Assembly (NCBI RefSeq): GCF_018860165.1
Contig: NZ_JAHKNG010000005.1
Coordinates: 90,697 to 154,696, forward strand
Length of the DNA stretch: 64,000 nucleotides
Source of the DNA: Paracoccus marinaquae
Lineage (GTDB): Bacteria; Pseudomonadota; Alphaproteobacteria; Rhodobacterales; Rhodobacteraceae
Reading direction: 5' to 3'
Shown here: piece after piece, positions 30,603 through 38,821 of the stretch
Layout of the letters: every line of letters begins with the position of its first letter
Numbering within the stretch: the first letter of the stretch is position 1
The notes under the pieces: generated by a model
What the model saw: the letters and a program-made list of their open reading frames with translations, nothing else
Databases searched by the model: none
What the model was told of the DNA's origin: nothing
Position numbers and translations under genes: made by a program

Positions 30603-30712
30603 GAAATTCAGGAAGAACGGCGTAGCTTCAACCGGTTGCGCGCCTCCCTGCTGTCACCTGTCAATTGATCGGATGCCGTCTCTGGACGGGCGGTCTGGCC
30701 GTGGTGCCAATG

Positions 30713-32023
30713 CTAGCCCAGCATGGCCCGAAAGGCGTGCCAGCTTGATTTCGGCGTGCGCTTCATCGTCTTGTAATCGACATGGACAAGGCCGAAGCGC
30801 GGGCCATAGCCGAAAGCCCATTCGTAATTGTCCAGCAGCGACCAGTAGAAGAAGCCGCGCAGGTTGACGCCCTGATCCAGCGCCGCCCTGGCCGCCCGCA
30901 GATGGGCGCCGATGAAGGCCACGCGGGTGGCGTCCTCGGCGATATCGGCCCCGGCCTCCAGCGCCATGCCGTTCTCGGTCACATAGACGGGCAGGTTGCC
31001 GACATGGTCGCGGGCGAGGCGGGTCAGGAACTCGCTCAGGCCCTCGGGACGGATTTCCCAGCCCATCTGGGTCTTCGGCAGCGGGCCGTCGCTGGCCTCG
31101 TCATTGGGCCACAGGCCGGGGGCGTGGCCGTGCAGCTTGCGAGTGTAGTAATTCACCCCCAGCCAATCCAGCGGTGCGGCGATCGTTGCCATATCCGCCT
31201 GCCAGCCCGCCGGCAGATGCGGGCCGATGCCCTCCAGCGCGGCGTCGGGATAGCCTTGCCCGGTCAGCGCGCGGATGAACCACTGATTGTAGATCGCATC
31301 CTGACGGGCGGTCGAAGCCATCGCCTCGGGACTGTCATCGGCCGGATGGGCGGTTTCGAAATTCAGCACGATGCCGAGGTCGCGCGCGCCCTCGGCCCGC
31401 AGCGCCTGCATCGCCGTGCCATGCGCCAGAAGAACATGATGCATCGCCCGCGCGGCGGCGCGGATATCGCACAGGCCGGGGGCGTGATGGCCGAGGAAAT
31501 GCGACAGCCAGGCGATGCACCAGGGCTCGTTCAGCGTGGCCGTGCTTGCCAGCCGGTCGCCGAGGCGGGCATGGACCGCGCGGGCATAATCGGCGAACCA
31601 TGCGGCGATATCGCGGTTGGCCCAGCCGCCCCGGTCGGCCAGCGCCGCCGGCAGATCCCAGTGATAGAGCGTCAGGAACGGCTTCAGGCCGCGCGCCAGC
31701 ATCCCGTCCAGAAGCCGGTCGTAGAAATCCAGACCCTCGGGATTGAGGATTCTCCCGTCCGGCATCACCCGCGCCCAGGAGGTCGAGAAGCGATAGGCAT
31801 CGAAGCCGGCATCGCGCATCAGGTCGAGATCGGCTTCCCACAGGCGGTAATGCTCGCAGGCGCGGGCGCCGCTGCTGTGATCGGCGATATTGCCGGGGGT
31901 GGCCGCGAATGTATCCCAATGCGACGGCCCCGCGCCGCCGAAGGCCGAGCCCTCGATCTGATAGGCGGCGGTTGCGGCGCCAAAGACGAAGCCCTCGGGG
32001 AAATCGGATCGTTGCGGCAGCAT
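30713..32023 (-). CDS. GH1 beta-glucosidase
   Basis: A 436-residue cytoplasmic glycoside hydrolase family 1 enzyme. The N-terminus FPEGFVFGAATAAYQIEGSA is diagnostic. The acid/base Glu is in ATLNEPWCIAW and the nucleophile in LPVYVTENGMA; YWSLLDNYEWAFGYGPRFGL completes the aglycone site. The ATG at 32023 has AGGAACGCC upstream, and an operator-like palindrome lies just beyond it. No sugar transporter or LacI gene adjoins it. The substrate is probably a beta-glucoside such as cellobiose, but this cannot be settled from sequence. Confidence 0.95.
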   Translation of the reverse strand: MLPQRSDFPEGFVFGAATAAYQIEGSAFGGAGPSHWDTFAATPGNIADHSSGARACEHYRLWEADLDLMRDAGFDAYRFSTSWARVMPDGRILNPEGLDFYDRLLDGMLARGLKPFLTLYHWDLPAALADRGGWANRDIAAWFADYARAVHARLGDRLASTATLNEPWCIAWLSHFLGHHAPGLCDIRAAARAMHHVLLAHGTAMQALRAEGARDLGIVLNFETAHPADDSPEAMASTARQDAIYNQWFIRALTGQGYPDAALEGIGPHLPAGWQADMATIAAPLDWLGVNYYTRKLHGHAPGLWPNDEASDGPLPKTQMGWEIRPEGLSEFLTRLARDHVGNLPVYVTENGMALEAGADIAEDATRVAFIGAHLRAARAALDQGVNLRGFFYWSLLDNYEWAFGYGPRFGLVHVDYKTMKRTPKSSWHAFRAMLG

Positions 32024-32049
32024 GGCGTTCCTGTGTTCCTGCGGATGTA

Positions 32050-32063
32050 TGTTTGCGCAAACA
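32050..32063. promoter_or_regulatory. LacI-family-type operator upstream of the GH1 gene
   Basis: TGTTTGCGCAAACA is a perfect 14-base palindrome with the central CG typical of LacI-family sites. It ends 27 bases before the GH1 start codon, a position suited to repression. Confidence 0.6.
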
Positions 32064-32096
32064 AACTGGCACGGAACCGGGCCGGAGGGAAGGGCG

Positions 32097-32924
32097 TCAG
32101 GCGGCGGAGGCGCGGCGGGTGGCGATCTGGCGCCAGATGAAGGCGGCAATGAAGATCGCGGTCAGGAACAGGACGATGGTCGGGGCCGGGGCACTGTCGA
32201 GCCAGAAGCTGGCCCAGACACCGCCCAGTCCCGAGAATACCGCCACGGCGGTCGCCACCGCCAGCATGGCCTGCAGCCTGCGGGTCAGCAGGAAGGCGAT
32301 GGCGCCCGGCGCGATCAGCAGCGCAACCGACAGGATCAGCCCGACCGCCGACAGCATCGCGACGACGACCGCCGAAATCATCGCCAGCAGCCCGTAATGC
32401 AGCCATGCCACCGGCAGCCCGGCCACCCTTGCCTGTACCTGATCGAAGGCCAGCATGGCGAAGTCGCGCCATTTCAGGATCAGGATCAGGCTGACGGCGG
32501 CGGCGATGCTGCCGGCCGAGAGGAAATCTGCCCGCCCGACGCCGAGGATATTGCCGAAGAGGATATGGTTCAGATGCGCGTCCGAGGGGATCTGAGTGTA
32601 GATGACGATGCCCAGCCCGAACATCCCGGCCATGACGATCCCCAGCGTGGTGTCCTGCTTGACCCGGCTGTTGGCATCCAGCCAGCCCGCCGCGAGGGCG
32701 CAGATCATGCCGGCGACGAAGGCGCCGATCAGCAGCGGCAACCCGAAGATATAGGCCAGCACGATCCCCGGCAGCACGCCATGGGCGATGCCGTCTCCCA
32801 TCAGCGACCAGCCCTTCAGCACCAGAAAGCAGCTGAGCAGGGCAGAGGGGACCGCGATGATGACGGCAATGGCCGCGGCCTCGACCATGAAGGGATAGGC
32901 GAAGGGGGCGGAGAGCCAGGTCAT
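32097..32924 (-). CDS. sitD: Manganese/iron ABC transporter permease, SitD-like
   Basis: A 275-residue ABC-3 family permease with about eight membrane helices, beginning MTWLSAPFAYPFMVEAAA. Family stretches include LKGWSLMGDGIAHGVLPGI and GLILSVALLIAPGAIAFLL. Its ATG overlaps the stop of the upstream permease by four bases (ATGA). The open frame continues upstream into the other permease in a different phase and is not used. It forms the membrane channel with SitC, driven by SitB and fed by SitA. Confidence 0.92.
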   Translation of the reverse strand: MTWLSAPFAYPFMVEAAAIAVIIAVPSALLSCFLVLKGWSLMGDGIAHGVLPGIVLAYIFGLPLLIGAFVAGMICALAAGWLDANSRVKQDTTLGIVMAGMFGLGIVIYTQIPSDAHLNHILFGNILGVGRADFLSAGSIAAAVSLILILKWRDFAMLAFDQVQARVAGLPVAWLHYGLLAMISAVVVAMLSAVGLILSVALLIAPGAIAFLLTRRLQAMLAVATAVAVFSGLGGVWASFWLDSAPAPTIVLFLTAIFIAAFIWRQIATRRASAA

Positions 32925-33793
32925 GCGCGGCCCTCCAGCGCGGCGCGGGCGCGGCGGCGGGCGGCCAGCAGGCCGTGGGTCGGGGCGAGGAGGAAGACCG
33001 CGAGGAAGATCAGCGTCTGCATGACCACGATCACGCCACCGGTCGCGCCGTCGAGGAAGAAGCTGATATAGGCACCAAGGGCCGAGGTCAGTGAACCGAT
33101 GCCCACGGACAGGGCGATCAGCCGCGGGAAGCGGTCGGTCAGCAGATAGGCCGTGGCGCCGGGGGTGACGACCATGGCGATGACCAGGAATGCGCCGACG
33201 GTCTGCATGGCGGCGACGGTGCTGGCCGACAGCAGGGTGAAGAACAGCACCCGCAGGCGGTTCGGGTGCAAACCGACGGTGCGGGCATGGGTCTCGTCGA
33301 AGAACACCACCATCAGGTCGCGCCATTTCGCCAGCAGGATGGCCAGCGAGACGCCGCCGATGATCGCCAGTTGCCAGGTATCGCCCGGCGAGATGGCGAG
33401 GATATTGCCCATGGTGATCGCCTGCAGGTTCACCGCCACCGGATTGAGCGAGACCATGAACAGCCCCAGCCCAAAGAAGCTGGTGAAGATCAGCCCGATG
33501 ATCGCGTCCTCGCGCAGCCCGGTGCGGTTGTTCAGAAACAGCATGGCCAGCGCCGCCAGCCCGCCCGACAGGAAGGCACCGAGCGCGAAGGGCAGGCCCA
33601 GCATGTAGGCGCCGGCGACACCGGGGACGATGGAATGGGACAGCGCGTCCCCGATCAGGCTCCAGCCCTTGAGCATCAGATAGGCCGACAGGAAGGCGCA
33701 GACGCCGCCGACCAGGGCCGAGACCCAGATGGCGTTGGCCATGTAGCCATAGGTGAAGGGGATCAGCAGCGTGTCCAGCATCAGCCGTCGCAT
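32921..33793 (-). CDS. sitC: Manganese/iron ABC transporter permease, SitC-like
   Basis: A 290-residue ABC-3 permease with the family segments LKGWSLIGDALSHSIVPGV and VGAFLVIAMVVTPGATAYLL. The C-terminus is basic and cytoplasmic (AARRRARAALEGRA). The start may be the ATG at 33793 or the one at 33781; neither has a strong ribosome-binding site. It is separated from the ATPase gene by 55 bases filled by a copy of the intergenic repeat, and overlaps the SitD gene by four bases. Confidence 0.92.
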   Translation of the reverse strand: MRRLMLDTLLIPFTYGYMANAIWVSALVGGVCAFLSAYLMLKGWSLIGDALSHSIVPGVAGAYMLGLPFALGAFLSGGLAALAMLFLNNRTGLREDAIIGLIFTSFFGLGLFMVSLNPVAVNLQAITMGNILAISPGDTWQLAIIGGVSLAILLAKWRDLMVVFFDETHARTVGLHPNRLRVLFFTLLSASTVAAMQTVGAFLVIAMVVTPGATAYLLTDRFPRLIALSVGIGSLTSALGAYISFFLDGATGGVIVVMQTLIFLAVFLLAPTHGLLAARRRARAALEGRA

Positions 33794-33847
33794 GCGGGGG
33801 TTTCACACCCCCGCACCCCCGTGGGATATTTAGGTGAAGAAGAAGGG
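33794..33847 (+). repeat. Dispersed intergenic repeat, copy A
   Basis: A hairpin with exact arms GCGGGGGT and ACCCCCGC (33794-33814) is followed by CACCCCCGTGGGATATTTAG and a purine-rich GAAGAAGAAGGGG. It fills the gap between sitC and sitB. The same plan (GC hairpin, CCCCC-G-GG-TA-TT block, A-rich and G-rich tail) recurs at 37341 and, inverted, at 40781. Confidence 0.7.
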
Positions 33848-33848
33848 G

Positions 33849-34697
33849 TCATGCGCTGTCCCTCGTGCGGGGGCGGTCGTCATAGAAGACCAGCGGGCGT
33901 TCGTCATCGGTGAAGACATCGACCGCGCGCTGGTCGGAATCCTCGTGCAGGTCGCGGCCGGCGAGGACGAAATGGCGCAGCACGCCGCCGAAGGCGCGCT
34001 TGAGGTTTTCCGGAGTGAAGGTGGTCTCGGTCGGGCCGGCGGCCAGCACCGTGCCCTTCACGATCACCACCCGGTCGCAATATTCTGGCACCGCGCCGAG
34101 ATCGTGGGTCGAGACCAGCATGACCCGGCCCTCGTCGCGCATCTCGCGCAGCAGCGCGATGATCGCCTCTTCGGTCTTCACGTCGACGCCGGTGAAGGGC
34201 TCGTCCAGCAGGATCACGCGGGCGTTCTGGGCCAGCGCCCGGGCGAGGAAGACGCGCTTTTTCTGGCCGCCCGACAGTTCGCCGATCTGGCGGTGGCGGA
34301 ATTCGGCCATGTTGACGCGGGCCAATGCGTCGGTCACGGCCTGATGATCGGCCGGGCGCGGGCGGCGGAAGAAGCCCATATGGCCGTAACGGCCCATCAT
34401 CACCACGTCCTCGACCAGGACCGGGAAGGTCCAGTCGACTTCTTCGGCCTGCGGGACATAGGCCACGAGATTGGCGGCCAGCGCGTCATCGACCTCGTGC
34501 CCGAGGATGCGGACATGGCCGCGGGCGCCCGGAATGAACCCCATCAGCGCCTTGAACAGGGTCGATTTTCCGGCGCCGTTCACCCCCACCAGCGCGGTCA
34601 CCGAGCCTTCGGGAACGGTGAAGCTTGTCCCGCGCAGGGCGGTGTGGCCGTTGCGATAAGTGACGGTGAGGTCGTTGACCTCGATGCCCTCAGTCAT
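33849..34697 (-). CDS. sitB: Manganese/iron ABC transporter ATP-binding protein, SitB-like
   Basis: A 282-residue ABC ATPase. It has Walker [18 protein letters not shown]-loop [10 protein letters not shown], signature [15 protein letters not shown], Walker [13 protein letters not shown] and the switch His in LVSTHDLG. The extra C-terminal ~45 residues are acidic and basic and not part of the core fold. Its ATG overlaps the end of sitA by eight bases, indicating coupling. Confidence 0.94.
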   Translation of the reverse strand: MTEGIEVNDLTVTYRNGHTALRGTSFTVPEGSVTALVGVNGAGKSTLFKALMGFIPGARGHVRILGHEVDDALAANLVAYVPQAEEVDWTFPVLVEDVVMMGRYGHMGFFRRPRPADHQAVTDALARVNMAEFRHRQIGELSGGQKKRVFLARALAQNARVILLDEPFTGVDVKTEEAIIALLREMRDEGRVMLVSTHDLGAVPEYCDRVVIVKGTVLAAGPTETTFTPENLKRAFGGVLRHFVLAGRDLHEDSDQRAVDVFTDDERPLVFYDDRPRTRDSA

Positions 34698-35580
34698 CCT
34701 TTAGCTCCTCGACAATGGTCGCGCTGGTGACCCGCAGCAGGTCCAGATAGGTCGGCACCGGGCCGCCGGCGTCGGAAAGGCTGTCCACATACAGGGTGCC
34801 GCCGTAGCGGGCGCCGGTCTCGGCGGCGATGCGGCGGGCCGGGCGGTCCGAGACGGTGCTTTCGGAAAACACCGCCGGGGCGCCGGTCACGCGGATGGTG
34901 TCGATGACATGGCGGACCTGCTGCGGCGTGCCCTGCGCATCGGCGTTGATCGGCCACAGGAACAGCTCGTTCAGGCCGAAATCGCGGGCCAGATAGGAGA
35001 AGGCGCCCTCGGACGTGACCAGCCAGCGGCGGGGTTCGGGAAGGGTTCGCGCAGCCTCGCGCAGCGGCGCGATGGTGGCGCTGATCCTGGCCTTGTAGTC
35101 TTCGGCATTGGCCCGGTAGGCGGCGGCGTTGGCGGGGTCGGCCGCGGCCAGCGCGGCAGCGATGTTGTCGACATAGATCAGCGCCGAATCCAGCGCCATC
35201 CAGCCATGCGGGTTGGGCTTGCCGTCGTAATCGCCGCCGCTGATGGCAATGGGCGCGATACCCTCGCTGACCACGGCGGTCGGCACATCGCCCAGCTTGT
35301 CGAGGAATTGCTGGAACCACAGCTCCAGGTTCAGCCCGTTGGCCAGAATCAGATCGGCGCCGGTGGCCCGGACAAGGTCCCGCGGTGTCGGCTGGTAGTT
35401 GTGGATATCGGCGCCCGGGCGGGTGATCGATTCGACCACGGCCAGGTCGCCGGCCACGTTGCGGGCCATGTCGGCGATGATGGTGAAGGTGGTGGCGACC
35501 TTCAGCCGTGAGTCCTCGGCCCGCGCGGCGTCGGCGGGAAGCGAAAACCAGATCAGCAGGGCGGCGAGGAGGCGGGTCAT
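34690..35580 (-). CDS. sitA: Manganese/iron-binding periplasmic protein, SitA/MntC-like
   Basis: A 296-residue cluster A-I metal-binding protein with a signal peptide ([21 protein letters not shown]). Metal ligands of the Mn/Fe branch are readable: His in [11 protein letters not shown], His in NPHGWMALD, Glu in [14 protein letters not shown] and Asp in [17 protein letters not shown]. There is no His-rich loop as in zinc-specific ZnuA. The [11 protein letters not shown] and [12 protein letters not shown] stretches match the SitA/YfeA type. The start at 35580 follows the operator region shared with the divergent mur gene; the longer frame runs through that region and is rejected. Confidence 0.94.
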   Translation of the reverse strand: MTRLLAALLIWFSLPADAARAEDSRLKVATTFTIIADMARNVAGDLAVVESITRPGADIHNYQPTPRDLVRATGADLILANGLNLELWFQQFLDKLGDVPTAVVSEGIAPIAISGGDYDGKPNPHGWMALDSALIYVDNIAAALAAADPANAAAYRANAEDYKARISATIAPLREAARTLPEPRRWLVTSEGAFSYLARDFGLNELFLWPINADAQGTPQQVRHVIDTIRVTGAPAVFSESTVSDRPARRIAAETGARYGGTLYVDSLSDAGGPVPTYLDLLRVTSATIVEELKDD

Positions 35581-35593
35581 CCCGCGGCTTATC

Positions 35594-35640
35594 TGCGAAT
35601 CGTTCGCAACTGTCAATGGTTGCGAACCAGTTGCAACTGG
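35594..35640. promoter_or_regulatory. Candidate Mur/Fur operator between sitA and mur
   Basis: Three dyads lie in 47 bases: TGCGAATCGTTCGCA (35594-35608, exact arms and the 7-1-7 spacing of a Fur box), TGGTT-GCG-AACCA (35617-35629) and the perfect palindrome CCAGTTGCAACTGG (35627-35640). TGCGAA occurs twice as a direct repeat. Lying between a Fur-family gene and its likely target, this is a strong operator candidate. Confidence 0.65.
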
Positions 35641-35665
35641 CCCCGATCTGGGGCATTGCTGGGAC

Positions 35666-36091
35666 ATGGGCGAGACGCGGGTGAGACAGCTTGAAACGGC
35701 GCTGCGTGAAGCGGGGGTCAGGCTTACGCGGCAGCGGGCGGCGCTCTTGCGGGTGATCGCGGCCAGCGCGGATCATCCCGACGCGGCCGAGCTGCATGCG
35801 CGGGCCGAGGCGGCCGGGGCAGGGGTGTCGCTGGCCACGGTCTATCGCACCCTGACCACCCTGCAGGCGCAGGGCGTCATCGAGAAGCTGGAGTTGCAGG
35901 ATCAGCCGGCCCGCTGGGAGGTGACGGACCCGCACCATCATGACCACATGATCGATGTCGAGACCGGCGAGGTGATGGAATTCACCAGTGACCGGATCGA
36001 GCGGCTGCAGGCCGAGATCGCCGCCGAGATGGGCTATGAGATCGTCCATCACCGGCTGGAGCTTTATGTACGTCGCACGCGCCGGGGGTGA
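35666..36091 (+). CDS. mur: Fur-family metalloregulator, Mur-like
   Basis: A 141-residue Fur-superfamily repressor. The winged helix (residues 1-80) has VRLTRQRAALLRVI and the recognition segment VSLATVYRTLTTLQAQGVI. The dimerisation domain has the metal site DPHHHDHMIDVETGEVMEF (His 90-92, 94 and Glu 102/105) and YEIVHHRLELY. CxxC zinc motifs are absent. In Rhodobacterales the Fur homologue beside sitABCD acts as a manganese regulator (Mur), and that arrangement is exactly what is seen here. The start at 35666 is the first that fits the family N-terminus. Confidence 0.88.
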   Translation: MGETRVRQLETALREAGVRLTRQRAALLRVIAASADHPDAAELHARAEAAGAGVSLATVYRTLTTLQAQGVIEKLELQDQPARWEVTDPHHHDHMIDVETGEVMEFTSDRIERLQAEIAAEMGYEIVHHRLELYVRRTRRG

Positions 36092-36153
36092 GGCTGGACT
36101 TCCGCGCGGGTCGCATGTTCCATGCATCCCGGTATCACGACGGAGAGGACGAC

Positions 36154-37326
36154 ATGCGCCAGACGATCCTGATTGCGGCCCTGCTGGCCGGACCGGCGGC
36201 GGCCTATGAGCCGCTGGTCGAGAAGCAGGAATTCACCCTGACCGGTTTTCAGACCCGCGGCGGCGAGGTGATCCCCGAGATGCGGCTGGGCTATGAGACC
36301 TATGGCACGCTGAACGGGGCCCGGGACAATGCCATCCTGATCCCGCATTTCTTCAGCGGCAGCAGCCATGCGGCGGGGAAATACAGCCCCGACGATGCAG
36401 CACCAGGATATTGGGATGCGATCATCGGCTCGGGCAGGCCGATCGACACCGACAGGTATTTCGTCGTCTCGGTCGATTCGCCCGTCAATCTGGGGGCGAA
36501 GGATCCGAATGTCATCACCACCGGGCCGGCCACGATCAACCCGGCGATGGGCAAGCCCTGGGGGATGGATTTTCCGATCCTGACCATCGGCGATTTCGTC
36601 GATACCCAGAAGGGCCTGATGGATCAGCTGGGGATCGAGAAATGGCATGCGGTGATGGGTGCCTCGATGGGCGGCCTGCAGAGCTATGAATGGGCGGCGC
36701 GCTATCCCGACCGGCTGGACCGGGTGATCCCGGTGATCGCCTCGGGCTGGGCCGACGCCGATCTGATCGCCTGGCTGGACATCTGGGCGGCGCCGATCCG
36801 GCTGGACCCGAACTGGAATGGCGGCGACTATTACGGCGGTGCGGCGCCCGATGCCGGGCTGGCGCAGGCGCTGAAGATCCTGACCCTGCATGCCAACTCG
36901 CCGGAATGGTCGAACGGCACCTTTGGCCGCGCCTGGGCCGAGGCCGGGGCCGATCCGGGGCAGGGATGGGAGAATGACTACAACATCGTCAATGTGCTGA
37001 ATGGCGCGGGCGCGTCGCGGGCGTCGGTGTCGGATGCCAATCATTTTCTCTATCTGGTGCGTGCCAACCAGATGTTCGTGGCCGGGCAGCCGGAGGGGAG
37101 CCTCTATCAGGGCCTGCTGGACATCGACGTGCCGGTGATGCTGATCCATACCGATGAGGATCTGGTCTTTCCGGGCGATGCCGTGCGGGAGACCGGGGCG
37201 ATCATCAGATCCGACGGAACCCCGGTCGAGATCGTCGAGTTGCAGGGCACGCGCGGGCATCTGGACGGGGTGGTGAACATTGCCCAGGCCGGAGAGCGGA
37301 TCCGCGCATTCCTCGACGCCGAGTGA
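36154..37326 (+). CDS. Secreted MetX-like alpha/beta hydrolase
   Basis: A 390-residue protein with signal peptide MRQTILIAALLAGPAAA followed by an alpha/beta-hydrolase domain of the homoserine O-acetyltransferase (MetX) superfamily. The early motif LGYETYGTLNGARDNAIL is present. The nucleophile elbow is VMGASMGGLQSYEWA, the acid Asp is in IHTDEDLVFPG and the catalytic His in TRGHLDGV. MetX itself is cytoplasmic, so a periplasmic location argues against methionine synthesis and for an esterase or acyltransferase of unknown substrate. GGAGAGGACGAC precedes the ATG. It follows mur by 62 bases on the same strand. Confidence 0.85.
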   Translation: MRQTILIAALLAGPAAAYEPLVEKQEFTLTGFQTRGGEVIPEMRLGYETYGTLNGARDNAILIPHFFSGSSHAAGKYSPDDAAPGYWDAIIGSGRPIDTDRYFVVSVDSPVNLGAKDPNVITTGPATINPAMGKPWGMDFPILTIGDFVDTQKGLMDQLGIEKWHAVMGASMGGLQSYEWAARYPDRLDRVIPVIASGWADADLIAWLDIWAAPIRLDPNWNGGDYYGGAAPDAGLAQALKILTLHANSPEWSNGTFGRAWAEAGADPGQGWENDYNIVNVLNGAGASRASVSDANHFLYLVRANQMFVAGQPEGSLYQGLLDIDVPVMLIHTDEDLVFPGDAVRETGAIIRSDGTPVEIVELQGTRGHLDGVVNIAQAGERIRAFLDAE

Positions 37327-37340
37327 GGATGCAGGCCGGG

Positions 37341-37408
37341 GCGGGGGCGCTGCCCCCGTCGCGCGTGCCGCGCGCCTCCCCCGAGGTACTTGCAAAGAGT
37401 GCGAGGGG
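37341..37408 (+). repeat. Dispersed intergenic repeat, copy B
   Basis: The hairpin GGGGGC-GCT-GCCCCC (37343-37357) is separated by a GC-rich insertion from CCCCCGAGGTACTTGC and AAAGAGTGCGAGGGG (to 37408). It fills the gap between the MetX-like and IMPACT genes, and its terminal GAGGGG is the only plausible ribosome-binding site for the latter. Confidence 0.7.
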
Positions 37409-37412
37409 CCGG

Positions 37413-37781
37413 ATGCAGGTCTTTGACAGGATCATCACGGATCGCGGGTCACGCTATGCCGTCTCGGGCGGGGCGGCGGCGAGCCGCGAGGAGGTGGCCG
37501 CGCTGCTTGCCGGTCTGAAGCGGAGCAAGCGCTTTGCCAGGGCCACGCATCACAGCTGGGCGGCGATCCTGTCGGGCGAGCCGGTGAAGGATGACGATGG
37601 CGAGACCGGCGCCGGGACGCTGATCCTGCAGATGCTGGAGCGGGCCGGGGTGCAAGATCACGTCGTGATCGTCACCCGCTGGTATGGCGGCAGGCATCTG
37701 GGCGGCGACCGCTTTCGGCATGTGGCCGACGCCGTGCGGCACTACCTGCACGAGACGGGCGCAGGACAGGGCGCGGGCTGA
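37413..37781 (+). CDS. Short IMPACT (UPF0029)-family protein
   Basis: A 122-residue protein carrying the IMPACT N-terminal domain. Signature parts are ATHHSWAAI, KDDDGETGAGTLILQML and VVIVTRWYGGRHLGGDRFRHV. Bacterial YigZ proteins are about 200 residues with an additional C-terminal domain; that domain is missing here, so this is a single-domain form. The ATG at 37413 lies five bases after GAGGGG, which is part of a dispersed repeat. Function in bacteria is unknown; eukaryotic IMPACT modulates translation control. Confidence 0.82.
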   Translation: MQVFDRIITDRGSRYAVSGGAAASREEVAALLAGLKRSKRFARATHHSWAAILSGEPVKDDDGETGAGTLILQMLERAGVQDHVVIVTRWYGGRHLGGDRFRHVADAVRHYLHETGAGQGAG

Positions 37782-37798
37782 GGGCGCGCCGCCCCCGC

Positions 37799-38641
37799 CT
37801 AGCGGCCCTGCCGGCGGGCCATGAAGGCCAGCTTTTCGAACAGGGCCACGTCCTGTTCGTTCTTCAGCAGTGCGCCGTGCAGCTTCGGAAGCATCTCGCC
37901 GGGGTCGCGCCGAAGATCCTCGGGCGACAGATCCTCGGCCAGGATCAGCTTGAGCCAGTCCAGCAATTCGCTGGTCGAGGGCTTTTTCTTCAGTCCCGGT
38001 GCCTCGCGCAGCTCGAAGAACTGGGTCAGCGCTTCGTCCAGCAGCCGCGTCTTCAGACCGGGATGGTGGACCGCGACGATGGCGCGCAGCGTTTCCGGGT
38101 CGGGAAAGCGGATATAGTGGAAGAAGCAGCGGCGCAGGAAGGCGTCGGGCAGTTCCTTTTCGTTGTTCGAGGTGATGACGACGACCGGGCGCTGCCTTGC
38201 GCGGACGGTCTGGCCGGTCTCGTAAACGTGAAACTCCATCCGGTCGAGTTCCTGCAGCAGGTCGTTCGGAAACTCGATATCCGCCTTGTCGATCTCGTCG
38301 ATCAGCAGCACGATCTTCTGATCCGCCTCGAACGCCTGCCACAGCTTGCCCTTGCGGATATAGTTGGCGACGTCATGGACGCGCTCGTCTCCCAGCTGGC
38401 TGTCGCGCAGCCGGCTGACGGCATCGTATATATACAGGCCCTGCTGCGCCTTGGTGGTTGATTTCACATGCCATTCGATGATCGGCAGGCCAAGGCTCGC
38501 GGCGACCTGCCGGGCCAGTTCGGTCTTGCCGGTGCCGGGCTCGCCCTTGACCAGCAGCGGGCGTTCCAGCGTCACGGCGGCATTCACCGCGATGGCCAGT
38601 TCCGGCGGCGCGACATAGTGCGCGGTGCCCTGGAATTGCAT
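37799..38641 (-). CDS. MoxR-family AAA+ ATPase
   Basis: A 280-residue MoxR ATPase. It has Walker A VKGEPGTGKTELARQVA, Walker B KIVLLIDEIDKAD, sensor ITSNNEKELPDAFLRRCFFH and a C-terminal lid. The ATG at 38641 has AAGGAGAG upstream, so the longer frame to 38725 is rejected. MoxR ATPases act as chaperones in complex or cofactor assembly, usually with a VWA protein encoded next door. None is adjacent here. The gene is divergent from dksA. Confidence 0.9.
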   Translation of the reverse strand: MQFQGTAHYVAPPELAIAVNAAVTLERPLLVKGEPGTGKTELARQVAASLGLPIIEWHVKSTTKAQQGLYIYDAVSRLRDSQLGDERVHDVANYIRKGKLWQAFEADQKIVLLIDEIDKADIEFPNDLLQELDRMEFHVYETGQTVRARQRPVVVITSNNEKELPDAFLRRCFFHYIRFPDPETLRAIVAVHHPGLKTRLLDEALTQFFELREAPGLKKKPSTSELLDWLKLILAEDLSPEDLRRDPGEMLPKLHGALLKNEQDVALFEKLAFMARRQGR

Positions 38642-38821
38642 AAAACTCTCCTTTTCCGTGAAAAGCTTGCCCGAACCTGTGCCATTCGGTGAACCAGCAA
38701 AGTTCGCCACCGGCCGGATGCACAAATAGCGCGTATTGGGCTAGTGACAACCACCAGATCATCCTTTAAGTGGGCCGCAAGGTGCCGGATTTCAGGACCG
38801 ACCGGCGCCGCCGGAGGACAA

